A stretch of DNA of 33,978 nucleotides, taken from an uncultured Pseudomonadota bacterium. GTDB lineage: Bacteria; Pseudomonadota; Gammaproteobacteria; Burkholderiales; SG8-39. This document shows, one piece after another, positions 22,737 through 30,313 of this stretch (within the stretch, counting starts at the first letter, position 1; the number at the start of each line of letters is the position of its first letter). Position numbers and translations under genes: made by a program. The notes beneath the pieces were generated by a model. That model did not search any database and was not told where the DNA came from. It saw nothing but the letters and a program-made list of their open reading frames with translations. The DNA lies in NCBI GenBank assembly GCA_903895005.1, contig CAITSH010000133.1:1-33978 (forward strand), read 5' to 3'.

Positions 22737-24263
22737 ATGAGCCTTCCTGAATTTCTCAATCTTGGCGACCTGATCCGGCGCGATCTGGATCCACAAAAGA
22801 CTGCGTTGATTGACCTGGGCGGGGAGATTTCCCCGCGAGAGTACAGTTATGCGGCACTGGATGCGATGGCCAACGCGGTTGCGCGCGGCCTCCTCAAGCG
22901 CGGGTTTAAGCGCGGCGAGCGCATCGGCATACTGTCGGCGAATCGCGTCGAAAATCTCGCCGCTTATTACGGCATCATGCGCGCCGGGCTCGTTGCCGTT
23001 CCGGTGAATTTCAAGTTTCCGCGCGCGATGGTCGAGTTCGTGCTCGATGATGCCGATGCGCGCATCGTGTTCTGCGACGCCGCCCGCAAGGGGGAGCTCC
23101 CCGCTTCGGTGGAGGCGGTGACCTTTAACGAAGCCGGCGAACACGGCTTTGATGCGCTGCTGGATCCCGGCCCCTTTCAGTCCGTGGTGCCGCTGCAGGA
23201 CGAAGTGGCGATGTTTCTGTACACCTCCGGCTCAACCGGCAAACCCAAAGGCGTGATGCTGTCTCACCAGAGTCACATCTGGGTGGCAAGGGCACGGGTG
23301 GGTGGCAATGACTGGTCGCGGCACCGCTACCTGATCGCCGCACCGCTTTATCACATGAACGCGCTGGCGCTGTCCACGCTTGCGAGCGTTGCGCATGCGA
23401 CCATTGTGCTGTTGCCGCAATTCACCGCGCTGGCTTATATCGAGGCGATTGAAAAATACCGCTGTACCTGGCTCACCGCAGTGCCACCCATGGTGGCTAT
23501 GATGCTGCAGGAAAAAGAGGCGCTTCAGCGCACCGATCTTTCGTCGGTCGAATTCCTGCGCATGGGCTCGGCGCCGGTATCACCCAGCCTCATGTCGGCC
23601 ATTCATGCCGCTTTGCCCAAGACCCAGGTGACCAATGCCTTCGGAACGACCGAAGGCGGGCCGGTGGTCTTCGGGCCGCACCCCAAGGGTCTGCCGCAGC
23701 CGGGCTTGTCGGTCGGCTATCCGCATCCGGCGGTGTCGGTCCGCCTCGCTGATGGCGACAACCTGGATGCCTCGCAAGGCGTGCTGCAAATGAAGTCTCC
23801 CGCCGTACTGCTCGGGTATCACAAGGGCAGCCTGCGCAACCCGCCCCTGAAGAATCCATTTACTCCGGACGGTTACTACATTACCGGCGACGTTTTTACG
23901 CGCGACGAGAACGGTTTTTACACTTTCGTCGGTCGTGTTGACGACATGTTTGTGTCGGGCGGCGAAAACATTTATCCGGGCGAGGTTGAAAAGCTGCTTG
24001 AAACCCACCCGGCGGTCCGGCAGGCGGTCGTAGTACCCGTGGAAGACGACATCAAGGGACAAAAGCCCGCGGCCTTTGTGCTCAAGCGGGCCGGTGCCGA
24101 GGTGAGCGAACAAGCGCTGAAGGCGCACGCGCTGGCGAACGGGCCCGCCTACCAGCACCCCCGCTGGATCTGGTTTGTCGACGCGCTGCCGCTGGCAACC
24201 ACCAACAAGATCGATCGCACTGCTCTGATTGCCGAGGCGAAACAGCGGGTGTCGCGCGGCTGA
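22737..24263 (+). CDS. AMP-forming acyl-CoA ligase
   Basis: 508 residues of the ANL superfamily. The P-loop-like YTSGSTGKPKGVMLS begins near residue 161; NAFGTTEGGPV is the adenine/acyl motif. YYITGDVFTRDENGFYTFVGRVDDMFVSGGENIYPGEVE is the hinge and A8 region, and K491 in PLATTNKIDR is the catalytic lysine. It activates a carboxylic acid as acyl-AMP and then acyl-CoA. The acid is unknown, but the context of thioesterase and oxidoreductase favours an aromatic or medium-chain acid. No obvious partner gene follows; the tRNA gene downstream is on the other strand. Confidence 0.9.
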   Translation: MSLPEFLNLGDLIRRDLDPQKTALIDLGGEISPREYSYAALDAMANAVARGLLKRGFKRGERIGILSANRVENLAAYYGIMRAGLVAVPVNFKFPRAMVEFVLDDADARIVFCDAARKGELPASVEAVTFNEAGEHGFDALLDPGPFQSVVPLQDEVAMFLYTSGSTGKPKGVMLSHQSHIWVARARVGGNDWSRHRYLIAAPLYHMNALALSTLASVAHATIVLLPQFTALAYIEAIEKYRCTWLTAVPPMVAMMLQEKEALQRTDLSSVEFLRMGSAPVSPSLMSAIHAALPKTQVTNAFGTTEGGPVVFGPHPKGLPQPGLSVGYPHPAVSVRLADGDNLDASQGVLQMKSPAVLLGYHKGSLRNPPLKNPFTPDGYYITGDVFTRDENGFYTFVGRVDDMFVSGGENIYPGEVEKLLETHPAVRQAVVVPVEDDIKGQKPAAFVLKRAGAEVSEQALKAHALANGPAYQHPRWIWFVDALPLATTNKIDRTALIAEAKQRVSRG

Positions 24264-24310
24264 GCCTGAAACAGATCTCAGCAGCGAGCGTGGTGTGACT
24301 GGAAAGGGGA

Positions 24311-24385
24311 TGGTGCGCGGCGAGGGTTTCGAACCCCCGACCCCCGCCGTGTGAAGGCGATGCTCTACCACTGAGCTAGCCGCGC
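24311..24385 (-). tRNA. tRNA-Val(CAC)
   Basis: The minus strand folds as a full cloverleaf: acceptor GCGCGGC/GCCGCGC, D arm GCTC AGTGGTA GAGC, anticodon arm TCGCC-TTCACAC-GGCGG and T arm with loop TTCGAAA. The encoded 3' CCA is included. The anticodon CAC reads valine GUG codons. It lies alone between two plus-strand operons. Confidence 0.95.
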
Positions 24386-24397
24386 AGGCCAGGCGGC

Positions 24398-24427
24398 ATT
24401 TTCTCACGGCGGGTGGTGCAGGGTCAA
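24398..24427 (-). promoter_or_regulatory. promoter of tRNA-Val
   Basis: On the minus strand, TTGACC (24427-24422) matches a minus-35 box in five of six bases, and GAAAAT (24403-24398) fits the minus-10 consensus at four of six, with an 18-base gap. The mature tRNA would begin 12 bases after the minus-10 box. Confidence 0.55.
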
Positions 24428-24514
24428 CGCGGCAATCGGCGCGGGGCAGAACCGCGCGTCATAGCGCCTTATTTCTCGGCATAATGCTACCCGGTTGTCG
24501 ATTCGGGAGGCGGC

Positions 24515-25885
24515 ATGGCCAAGCAGGAAAAACTCACGGCAGCGCAGGTTGTCGAACAGGTGCGTAAGTCGCCGGCGACGCGGGTCAAGGTCGCGGTTGC
24601 GGACATCGACGGGGTGCTGCGCGGCAAGTACCTGCACAAGGACAAGTTCCTCGGGGCGGTGGACAGCGGTTTCGGGTTTTGCAACGTGGTTTTCGGCTGG
24701 GACGCCGGCGACACGTGCTACGACAACACCACCTGGACCGGATGGCACACCGGATTTCCCGACGCACTCGCGCGTATTGATCTGGCGACATTCCGCCGCA
24801 TCCCCTGGGACGATAACGTGCCGTTTTTTCTCGCCGATTTTGAGGCGGGTGACGGAAAACCGCTGCCGGTGTGTCCGCGCCAGGTATTGAAACGCGTACT
24901 GAAGCGCGCCGACAAGCTTGGCTTCAAGGTGTTCACCGGCATGGAATTCGAGTGGTTCAATTTCGCCGAGACCGCGCAGAGCATCGCGGACAAGGGGCAC
25001 ATCCGGCCGCAGCCGATCACGCCGGGCATGTTTGGTTACTCGCTGATCCGCATGAACCAGAACCAGCCGTTTTTCAAGGCGCTGATGGAAGAGATGCCGC
25101 AGTTCGGCATTCCGATCGAAGGACTTCATACCGAGACTGGTCCCGGTGTCTACGAGGCGGCGATCCAGTTTTCCGAGGCGCTGGAATCGGGGGACCGCGC
25201 CATCCTGTTCAAGCTTGCGGCCAAGGAAATCGGCAATCGCTTCGGCATCATGCCCAGCTTCATGGCCAAATGGAGCCAGCAGTATCCCGGTTGCAGCGGG
25301 CACGTGCACCAGAGCGTTACCGATGGCAAGTCCAACCTGTTCTACGACGCCAAGGCACCGCGGCGCATGAGCAAGCTCTTTGAGAGCTATCTGGCAGGGC
25401 AGCTTGCCTATATGGAGGAGTTCCAGCCGCTATACGCGCCGACCGTGAACAGCTACAAACGGCTGGTCGACGGATTCTGGGCGCCGGTCAAACCGACATG
25501 GGGCCTCGATAACCGCACGACCTCGTTCCGTGTCATTGCCGGATCACCCAAGTCGACGCGGCTTGAAACGCGCTGCCCCGGCGCGGACGTCAATCCCTAC
25601 CTTGCGCTCGCAGCTTGTATCGCGGCGGGGCTGGAAGGCGTGGAGAAGGGGCTCAAACTCAAGGACGCGCCCATCGAGGGCGATACCTCGCGCCTGGAAA
25701 AAATTCCGCGCTTTGCACGCAACCTGCGTGATGCAACGGATAAAATGCAGCACTCGAAACTGGCGCGTGACTGGTTCGGCGACGTGTTTGTCGATCACTT
25801 TTGCAAGACGCGCGAGTGGGAGTGGCGCCAGTTCCAGGACGCGGTCACCGACTGGGAACTGAAGCGTTACTTCGAAATCATTTAA
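24515..25885 (+). CDS. glutamine synthetase family gamma-glutamyl-amine ligase (PuuA-like)
   Basis: 456 residues, the size of PuuA/GlnA-type enzymes. Active-site blocks are in order: GMEFEWF near 143 (metal glutamates), ETGPGVYEAAIQFSEAL near 206, SGHVHQS near 260, NSYKRL and NRTTSFRV, and ETRCPGADVNPYLALAA near 350. The family forms a gamma-glutamyl amide from glutamate, ATP and ammonia or an amine. The accompanying PuuD-like hydrolase and dehydrogenases argue for amine ligation rather than glutamine synthesis. It is the first gene of a four-gene operon (gaps of 13, 3 and minus 4 bases) and has a GGGAGGC ribosome site before the ATG. Confidence 0.9.
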   Translation: MAKQEKLTAAQVVEQVRKSPATRVKVAVADIDGVLRGKYLHKDKFLGAVDSGFGFCNVVFGWDAGDTCYDNTTWTGWHTGFPDALARIDLATFRRIPWDDNVPFFLADFEAGDGKPLPVCPRQVLKRVLKRADKLGFKVFTGMEFEWFNFAETAQSIADKGHIRPQPITPGMFGYSLIRMNQNQPFFKALMEEMPQFGIPIEGLHTETGPGVYEAAIQFSEALESGDRAILFKLAAKEIGNRFGIMPSFMAKWSQQYPGCSGHVHQSVTDGKSNLFYDAKAPRRMSKLFESYLAGQLAYMEEFQPLYAPTVNSYKRLVDGFWAPVKPTWGLDNRTTSFRVIAGSPKSTRLETRCPGADVNPYLALAACIAAGLEGVEKGLKLKDAPIEGDTSRLEKIPRFARNLRDATDKMQHSKLARDWFGDVFVDHFCKTREWEWRQFQDAVTDWELKRYFEII

Positions 25886-25898
25886 CGGAATTCTCCGC

Positions 25899-27068
25899 AT
25901 GACCCTCAGCAGGTTCGCCTTCCCGACGCAGGTCGTTTTTGGCGCCGGTGCGCGTAACGAAGTCGCCGCCCATTTGCGCGCGCAGGGTGTCAAGCGCCCC
26001 CTCATTGTGACTGACCGCGGTATCGCGCCGTTGCCCATGCTGGCGGCGTTTCGCGATGGCCTTGCCGGTGCGGGCCTGTCGCCCGAGGTGTTCGCCGGCA
26101 TCTGGGGCAATCCCACCGGCAGCCAGGCAATGGCCGGTGCCGCGGCGTTCAAGGCGCACGGTGCCGATGCGGTGATCGGTTTTGGCGGTGGTGCGGCGCT
26201 CGATGTGGCCAAGGCGGTTGCGTTGATGGCGGTGCACGCGGGCGACGTGCTCGAATATGCCTGGGATCACCCGCAGGTACGTGCCATCGAAACCGAATTG
26301 CCGTACTTCATTGCCTTGCCCACGACTGCGGGGACGGGTAGCGAGGTGGGGCGGTCCAGCGTGGTGTCGGATGACGTGACCCATGTAAAGAAAATCATCT
26401 TCTCGGCCAAGATACTTGCCAAGGCGGTGTTCGCCGACCCCGAGCTCACGCTCGACCTGCCGCCGAACGTGACTGCCGCCACCGGCATGGATGCGCTGAC
26501 GCACAACGTGGAGTCCTACCTGTCGCCGGCCTACCACCCGCTTTGCGACGGCATCGCCCTTGAGGGCGTGCGTATTTGTGCCGGTGCCCTGCCTGCGGTG
26601 ATGAAATCCCCGCGCGACCTGCAGGCGCGGTCGGACATGCTGATGGCCTCGATGATGGGGGCGATCGCCTTCCAGAAGGACCTGGGCGCCGTGCACTCGT
26701 GCGCGCACGCCTTGTCGACCGTCGCGGACCTTCATCACGGTCTTGCCAACGGCATCATGATCGATCATGTGATGCGCTTCAACCTGCCTGCGGCATCGGT
26801 AAAGATGGCGGAAATGGCAAGGGTTGCAGGTGTGACGGGCGTCTCCGGTGGCGGTGCAAGCGTCGAAGCCGCCGCCGCAGCATTCATCGACTGGCTGACC
26901 CGCCTCAAGGCCGGGGTCGGGCTCCCGGCGGGACTCGCCGCGGTGGGGGTAAAGCCGGCGCAGATCGATGCCCTGGTGGAGGTGGCTGTCGTGGACATCT
27001 GCCATCAGACCAATCCGCGTCCCTGCAGCCGCGAGGATTTTTCAGCCCTGTTTCTTTCGGCGCTCTGA
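25899..27068 (+). CDS. iron-containing alcohol dehydrogenase
   Basis: 389 residues of the group III Fe-dependent family. The NAD(P)-binding GGGAALDVAKA is at about 96-106 and PTTAGTGSEV at 141-150. Metal ligands fit D198 and H202 (ATGMDALTH), H266 (GAVHSCAH) and H280 (HHGLANGIM), with the family's spacing. It oxidises a primary alcohol to an aldehyde or the reverse. In this operon it stands where the Puu pathway has the flavin amine oxidase PuuB. The likely role is oxidation of a gamma-glutamylated amino-alcohol to its aldehyde for the downstream dehydrogenase; this is inference from gene order. Confidence 0.9.
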   Translation: MTLSRFAFPTQVVFGAGARNEVAAHLRAQGVKRPLIVTDRGIAPLPMLAAFRDGLAGAGLSPEVFAGIWGNPTGSQAMAGAAAFKAHGADAVIGFGGGAALDVAKAVALMAVHAGDVLEYAWDHPQVRAIETELPYFIALPTTAGTGSEVGRSSVVSDDVTHVKKIIFSAKILAKAVFADPELTLDLPPNVTAATGMDALTHNVESYLSPAYHPLCDGIALEGVRICAGALPAVMKSPRDLQARSDMLMASMMGAIAFQKDLGAVHSCAHALSTVADLHHGLANGIMIDHVMRFNLPAASVKMAEMARVAGVTGVSGGGASVEAAAAAFIDWLTRLKAGVGLPAGLAAVGVKPAQIDALVEVAVVDICHQTNPRPCSREDFSALFLSAL

Positions 27069-27071
27069 CGC

Positions 27072-27851
27072 ATGCTCAAGATCGGCCTGTCGGCCTGTTT
27101 TTTTCACGCCGACCCCAAACGCGCCATATTCAAGGGCAAGACCCTGCAGTACAGCGAGCAGTCGATCATTCATTGGGTGATGTCGCAAGAATCGCGCGGC
27201 AAGCCCGCCGCACTGGCGGTGATGATTCCCTCTGCCGATAGCGAAACGCGTCGCGGCAGGGTGACCGCGGCCGATTACGCGCGCGAACTCGACGGCCTTG
27301 TGCTGCAGGGCGGGGCCGACGTCTGCCCGGCAAGTTATGACGAAGCGGCGATGAAGCCCGAGTGGAACGGGGACCGTATTCGCGATCTCTACGAAATCGA
27401 ACTGCTCAATGCCTTCATGGCGGTGGACAAGCCGGTGCTGGGCATTTGTCGCGGCGCGCAGATCATCAACGTTGCTTTCGGCGGCACGCTCTACCAGGAC
27501 ATAGGCACGCAGCAGCCCAAGGCGCTGGAGCACAGAAACTGGAACATCTATGACCGCAACTTTCACGCGTTGCGCGTGGAGGCGGGGAGCGGCCTTTCGC
27601 GTTGGTACGAGGCCGGTCGCAGCTACAAGGTCAACTCCGTGCATCATCAGGCGGTCAAGGATCTGGGAACCGGCCTCGCCGTCGAAGCCCGTGCCGAGCC
27701 CGACGGCATGATCGAGGCGGTGCGCCACACCGGCAAGGCCTGGGTGCTCGGCCTGCAATGGCACCCGGAGTTCCAGGATCCGGCTGACGACAGCCTGATC
27801 GACAACTCACCAATCCTCAAAGAATTCCTCCAACAGGCGCGGAAAAAATGA
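27072..27851 (+). CDS. PuuD-like gamma-glutamyl hydrolase (class I GATase, peptidase C26)
   Basis: 259 residues. The nucleophile C126 lies in VLGICRGAQIINVAFGG, with H231 and E233 in LQWHPEF, giving the Cys-His-Glu triad. GLVLQGGADVCPASY and the VNSVHHQAVKDLG block are typical of PuuD and related peptidase C26 members. Its expected role is to split a gamma-glutamyl amide, returning glutamate and a free amino acid. It begins three bases after the alcohol dehydrogenase stop and overlaps the next gene's ATG by four bases. Confidence 0.9.
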   Translation: MLKIGLSACFFHADPKRAIFKGKTLQYSEQSIIHWVMSQESRGKPAALAVMIPSADSETRRGRVTAADYARELDGLVLQGGADVCPASYDEAAMKPEWNGDRIRDLYEIELLNAFMAVDKPVLGICRGAQIINVAFGGTLYQDIGTQQPKALEHRNWNIYDRNFHALRVEAGSGLSRWYEAGRSYKVNSVHHQAVKDLGTGLAVEARAEPDGMIEAVRHTGKAWVLGLQWHPEFQDPADDSLIDNSPILKEFLQQARKK

Positions 27852-29233
27852 CACTGAAAATCATCAATCCGGCGACCGGCAAGCAACTGCGCATCCTCGC
27901 CGAGGACGGCCTCCTTCAGGTCAAGCGCAAATATGACGCCGCGCGCGAAGCGCAGCCGGCCTGGGGGCGGACGCCCTTCAGCAAGCGGCTGGCCGCGATA
28001 AAGCGGTTTCGCGCCGCGCTGGTGGCCGAGCGCGAACCGCTGGCGAAAATACTTACCAGCGAAGTGGGCAAGCCCATCGCGCAGTCGCGCAACGAACTGA
28101 ACGGGGTGCTGGCGCGCATAGATTTTTTCATTGAGAACACCAAGCCGCGCCTGCGCAACGCCATCGTGTCTGATGACGCCGGACAGAAACTCAAGGAGAT
28201 GATCACGCACGGACCGCTGGGCGTGATCGCCAATATTTCCGCCTGGAATTACCCCTATTTTGTCGGTGCCAATGTTTTTGTCCCGGCCCTGCTCACCGGG
28301 AATGCCGTGCTGTACAAGCCCTCCGAACACGCGATGCTGACGGGCCTGGAGATTGCGCGGTTGCTGCACGCGAGCGGGGTTCCCGAGAGCGTGTTTATCC
28401 CCGTCATAGGCGGCGGCAAAACCGGCGGTGCGCTGATCAAGCAGGAGGTGGACGGCGTGTTTTTTACCGGATCGTACGAGACGGGGGTCAAGATCGCGCG
28501 CGCCGTTGCTGATCGCATGATCAAGCTGCAACTGGAGTTGGGGGGCAAGGACCCGGTCTACGTTTGTGATGACGTGGATGTCAAAACCGCCGCGGCGAGC
28601 GTGGCCGACGGTGCATTTTATAACACCGGGCAAAGCTGCTGCTCGGTCGAGCGTGTTTACGTGCACGAAAAAATCTATGACGAATTCGTGCGTGCATTTG
28701 TCGAAGAGGTGAAGGGTTTTCGCATCGGCGATCCGGCCGACGACAAGACTTACATCGGGCCGCTGGCCCGTGCACCGCAACTTGCGGTACTGAAGCACCA
28801 GGTTGCGGACGCAAAGAAAAAGGGTGCGCGCCTGTTGTTGGGTGGGGCGCCGATGATGACCCCCGGCGGCAAGGGAAACTGGTTTGCGCCCACGGTGTTT
28901 GCCGATGCAGGACAGAACACGGACCTGATGCGTGAAGAGAGCTTCGGGCCGATCATAGGCCTGCGCAAGGTGCGTGACGATGCCGAGGCGGTGGCGCTGA
29001 TGAACGATACGAGTTACGGGCTGACGGCCGGGATTTACACCCGGGACGGGCGCCGCGCCGAGCGCGTACTGTCGCAGGTGCGTTCGGGGTCGGCGTATTG
29101 GAATTGTTGCGACCGTGTCAGTCCGCGTCTTCCGTGGACGGGAATGGGACAATCGGGCGTGGGCGTGACCTTGTCCTCCTACGGCATAGAGACGTTCCTG
29201 CGCCCCCGCGCCTGGCACTTGCGCGAGGCCTGA
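27848..29233 (+). CDS. NAD(P)-dependent aldehyde dehydrogenase
   Basis: 461 residues. Catalytic residues are N134 (SAWNYPYF), E230 (LELGGKDP) and C264 in YNTGQSCCSVERV; FFTGSYETG is the cofactor loop and EESFGPIIG is the usual late motif. It oxidises an aldehyde to a carboxylate. With the upstream genes it would turn a gamma-glutamylamino-aldehyde into the acid that PuuD then cleaves. It is slightly short compared with the usual 480-500 residues. It shares ATGA with the PuuD-like stop codon and ends the operon; a two-way hairpin follows at 29290. Confidence 0.92.
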   Translation: MTLKIINPATGKQLRILAEDGLLQVKRKYDAAREAQPAWGRTPFSKRLAAIKRFRAALVAEREPLAKILTSEVGKPIAQSRNELNGVLARIDFFIENTKPRLRNAIVSDDAGQKLKEMITHGPLGVIANISAWNYPYFVGANVFVPALLTGNAVLYKPSEHAMLTGLEIARLLHASGVPESVFIPVIGGGKTGGALIKQEVDGVFFTGSYETGVKIARAVADRMIKLQLELGGKDPVYVCDDVDVKTAAASVADGAFYNTGQSCCSVERVYVHEKIYDEFVRAFVEEVKGFRIGDPADDKTYIGPLARAPQLAVLKHQVADAKKKGARLLLGGAPMMTPGGKGNWFAPTVFADAGQNTDLMREESFGPIIGLRKVRDDAEAVALMNDTSYGLTAGIYTRDGRRAERVLSQVRSGSAYWNCCDRVSPRLPWTGMGQSGVGVTLSSYGIETFLRPRAWHLREA

Positions 29234-29280
29234 GCCCTTTATCCGCGCGGTCGCAGGATGCCCGGCTGCGATGCCGGTCC

Positions 29281-29330
29281 GGAAATAAAAAAGGCTGGAA
29301 ACCCGCGCCAGGCGCCGGTTTCCAGCCTTT
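29281..29330 (-). terminator. terminator of the pilin gene
   Basis: A 14-pair stem (arms 29290-29303 and 29317-29330) with a 13-base loop. On the minus strand it is followed by a T-rich run (TTTTTTATTT), as expected for an intrinsic terminator 14 bases after the pilin stop codon. It may also slow transcripts from the aldehyde dehydrogenase operon on the other strand. Confidence 0.85.
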
Positions 29331-29343
29331 CGTGCAGTGCCGC

Positions 29344-29760
29344 CTAGCGGCAGGTGGCGGGCAGGTACTTGCCCGGCGAACCCACGCAAGACCAGGTCAT
29401 CGTGCCAGTTGCCGAATTCGGTGATGCTGTCATGGTGACCGTTACCGATGCGCCGGTGCTGCTGCTGGTTGCGCCCCCTGTGATAACGATGGTGCCGGCG
29501 TCGTCAACCAGGCCGGTGACGATTTTACCGACGACGGTGATGGTTGCTCCGGCGCCAAAGCCGGTGGTGTTTGACGGATCCGTCTGGTATTTCTCGGAAA
29601 GCGTTGTGCGCTGCGAACTGGCTGCGATCAGCAACTCCGATACCTTTGCACGGATGGTGTAGTCCTGATAAGCCGGCAAGGCCACAGCGGCCAGGATGCC
29701 GATAATCGCGACCACGATCATCAGTTCGATCAGCGTAAAGCCTTTTTGGATTGCTCTCAT
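29344..29760 (-). CDS. pilA: type IV major pilin-like prepilin
   Basis: 138 residues from the ATG at 29760. The start is fixed by the type III leader MRAIQKG, cleaved before [27 protein letters not shown]; it needs F at +1 and E at +5, and both are present. GGGGA lies six bases upstream. A Thr/Gly/Ser/Ala-rich globular part follows ([19 protein letters not shown]...), and the C-terminal cysteine pair in [15 protein letters not shown] forms the usual D-region loop. It is exported and assembled in the inner membrane into type IV pili for twitching, adhesion or DNA uptake. No other pil genes are nearby. A sigma-54-like promoter stands upstream. Confidence 0.93.
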   Translation of the reverse strand: MRAIQKGFTLIELMIVVAIIGILAAVALPAYQDYTIRAKVSELLIAASSQRTTLSEKYQTDPSNTTGFGAGATITVVGKIVTGLVDDAGTIVITGGATSSSTGASVTVTMTASPNSATGTMTWSCVGSPGKYLPATCR

Positions 29761-29816
29761 TTGATTCCCCGGTGGGTGAAGTTCCGCGACGCGTAAATAC
29801 GCCGCAGGTATGGGAA

Positions 29817-29832
29817 CGCAAGAAGCGAGCCG
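29817..29832 (-). promoter_or_regulatory. sigma-54-like promoter of pilin
   Basis: On the minus strand CGGCTCGCTTCTTGCG keeps the invariant GG and GC with ten bases between them and matches GGC.CG....TTGC of the sigma-54 consensus. Transcription would start about 45 bases before the pilin ATG. Pilin genes of Pseudomonas and related bacteria use RpoN with PilSR, so this agrees with known biology. Confidence 0.55.
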
Positions 29833-30116
29833 CGATAATGGCTTTGGGAGGAAAACTTTACCTGTTCGCAATCATGCGCTTGCAAGGGGGCGGCAGCACC
29901 GGCGCAACGGCCTGTGTGCATCGCGGACCAATAAACGTCACTAGCTGACCGGAAAGACCCCTCGTCGGTGGGCGCTGGCGAGAGCCTGATTACGCTACCC
30001 AGCGAGCGCAGCGGCGCAAAAGTCGCCGTCTGCGGCAATCGTGAACACGCGGAAGGTATGGATTGGGAAGCGTCGAGACTGCGGCGAGCCCGAAGCGAAT
30101 AGCTAGTGCTGAATAG
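29833..30116. other. intergenic region upstream of pilin
   Basis: The region from the pilin start to 30116 holds no supportable gene. Apart from the sigma-54-like box, a second, weaker candidate (TTGCA with a poor minus-24 half) lies at 29881-29896. Activator sites for the pilin gene would be expected here, but none is clear. It ends in a tandem 14-base repeat. Confidence 0.5.
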
Positions 30117-30124
30117 CTAGTGCT
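30097..30124. repeat. tandem 14-base direct repeat
   Basis: GAATAGCTAGTGCT occurs twice without a gap (30097-30110 and 30111-30124). The second copy covers the stop codon of the small open frame at 30117. It looks like a recent slippage duplication. Confidence 0.85.
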
Positions 30125-30302
30125 TTTTGGCAGCAGGCCGAACGGCCATCAATTGCTCCACTGCGGCATCAAGCGCTGCGTCCAGTTCAATTGGAAACAG
30201 ATCCGGTGGCGCTTCCCCGCCGCCGTTGCGGAGGCGGTTGCGCAAGGCCTCTTCAAGAGGCCTTGCAAGTTTGCGGCTGCGGCGCGGACCGGGTGTGGGC
30301 AT
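30117..30302 (-). CDS. possible small protein downstream of gcdH
   Basis: A 61-residue open frame on the same strand as gcdH, starting 11 bases after that gene's stop. It begins MPTPGPRRSRKLARPLEEAL and ends in a lysine-rich tail (RPAAKKH); it matches no family I know. Within it, arms 30242-30251 and 30257-30266 form a ten-pair hairpin with a five-base loop, which could instead be a transcript end. It may be an untranslated 3' region; I give it less than even odds of being a gene. Confidence 0.3.
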   Translation of the reverse strand: MPTPGPRRSRKLARPLEEALRNRLRNGGGEAPPDLFPIELDAALDAAVEQLMAVRPAAKKH

Positions 30303-30313
30303 CGGGCCTTAGT

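Noticed and set aside
25878..27005. 375-codon frame opposite the iron alcohol dehydrogenase
   Set aside because: His/Arg-rich shadow of a gene with intact metal ligands.
27647..29389. 580-codon open frame opposite the aldehyde dehydrogenase
   Set aside because: It lies antisense to a complete aldehyde dehydrogenase with all catalytic residues; its Arg/His/Gly-rich product matches no family. High GC content gives long shadows like this.
29881..29896. Second sigma-54-like box upstream of pilin
   Set aside because: The minus-12 half is good, but the invariant GG of the minus-24 half is TG; the box at 29817 fits better and is nearer the gene.
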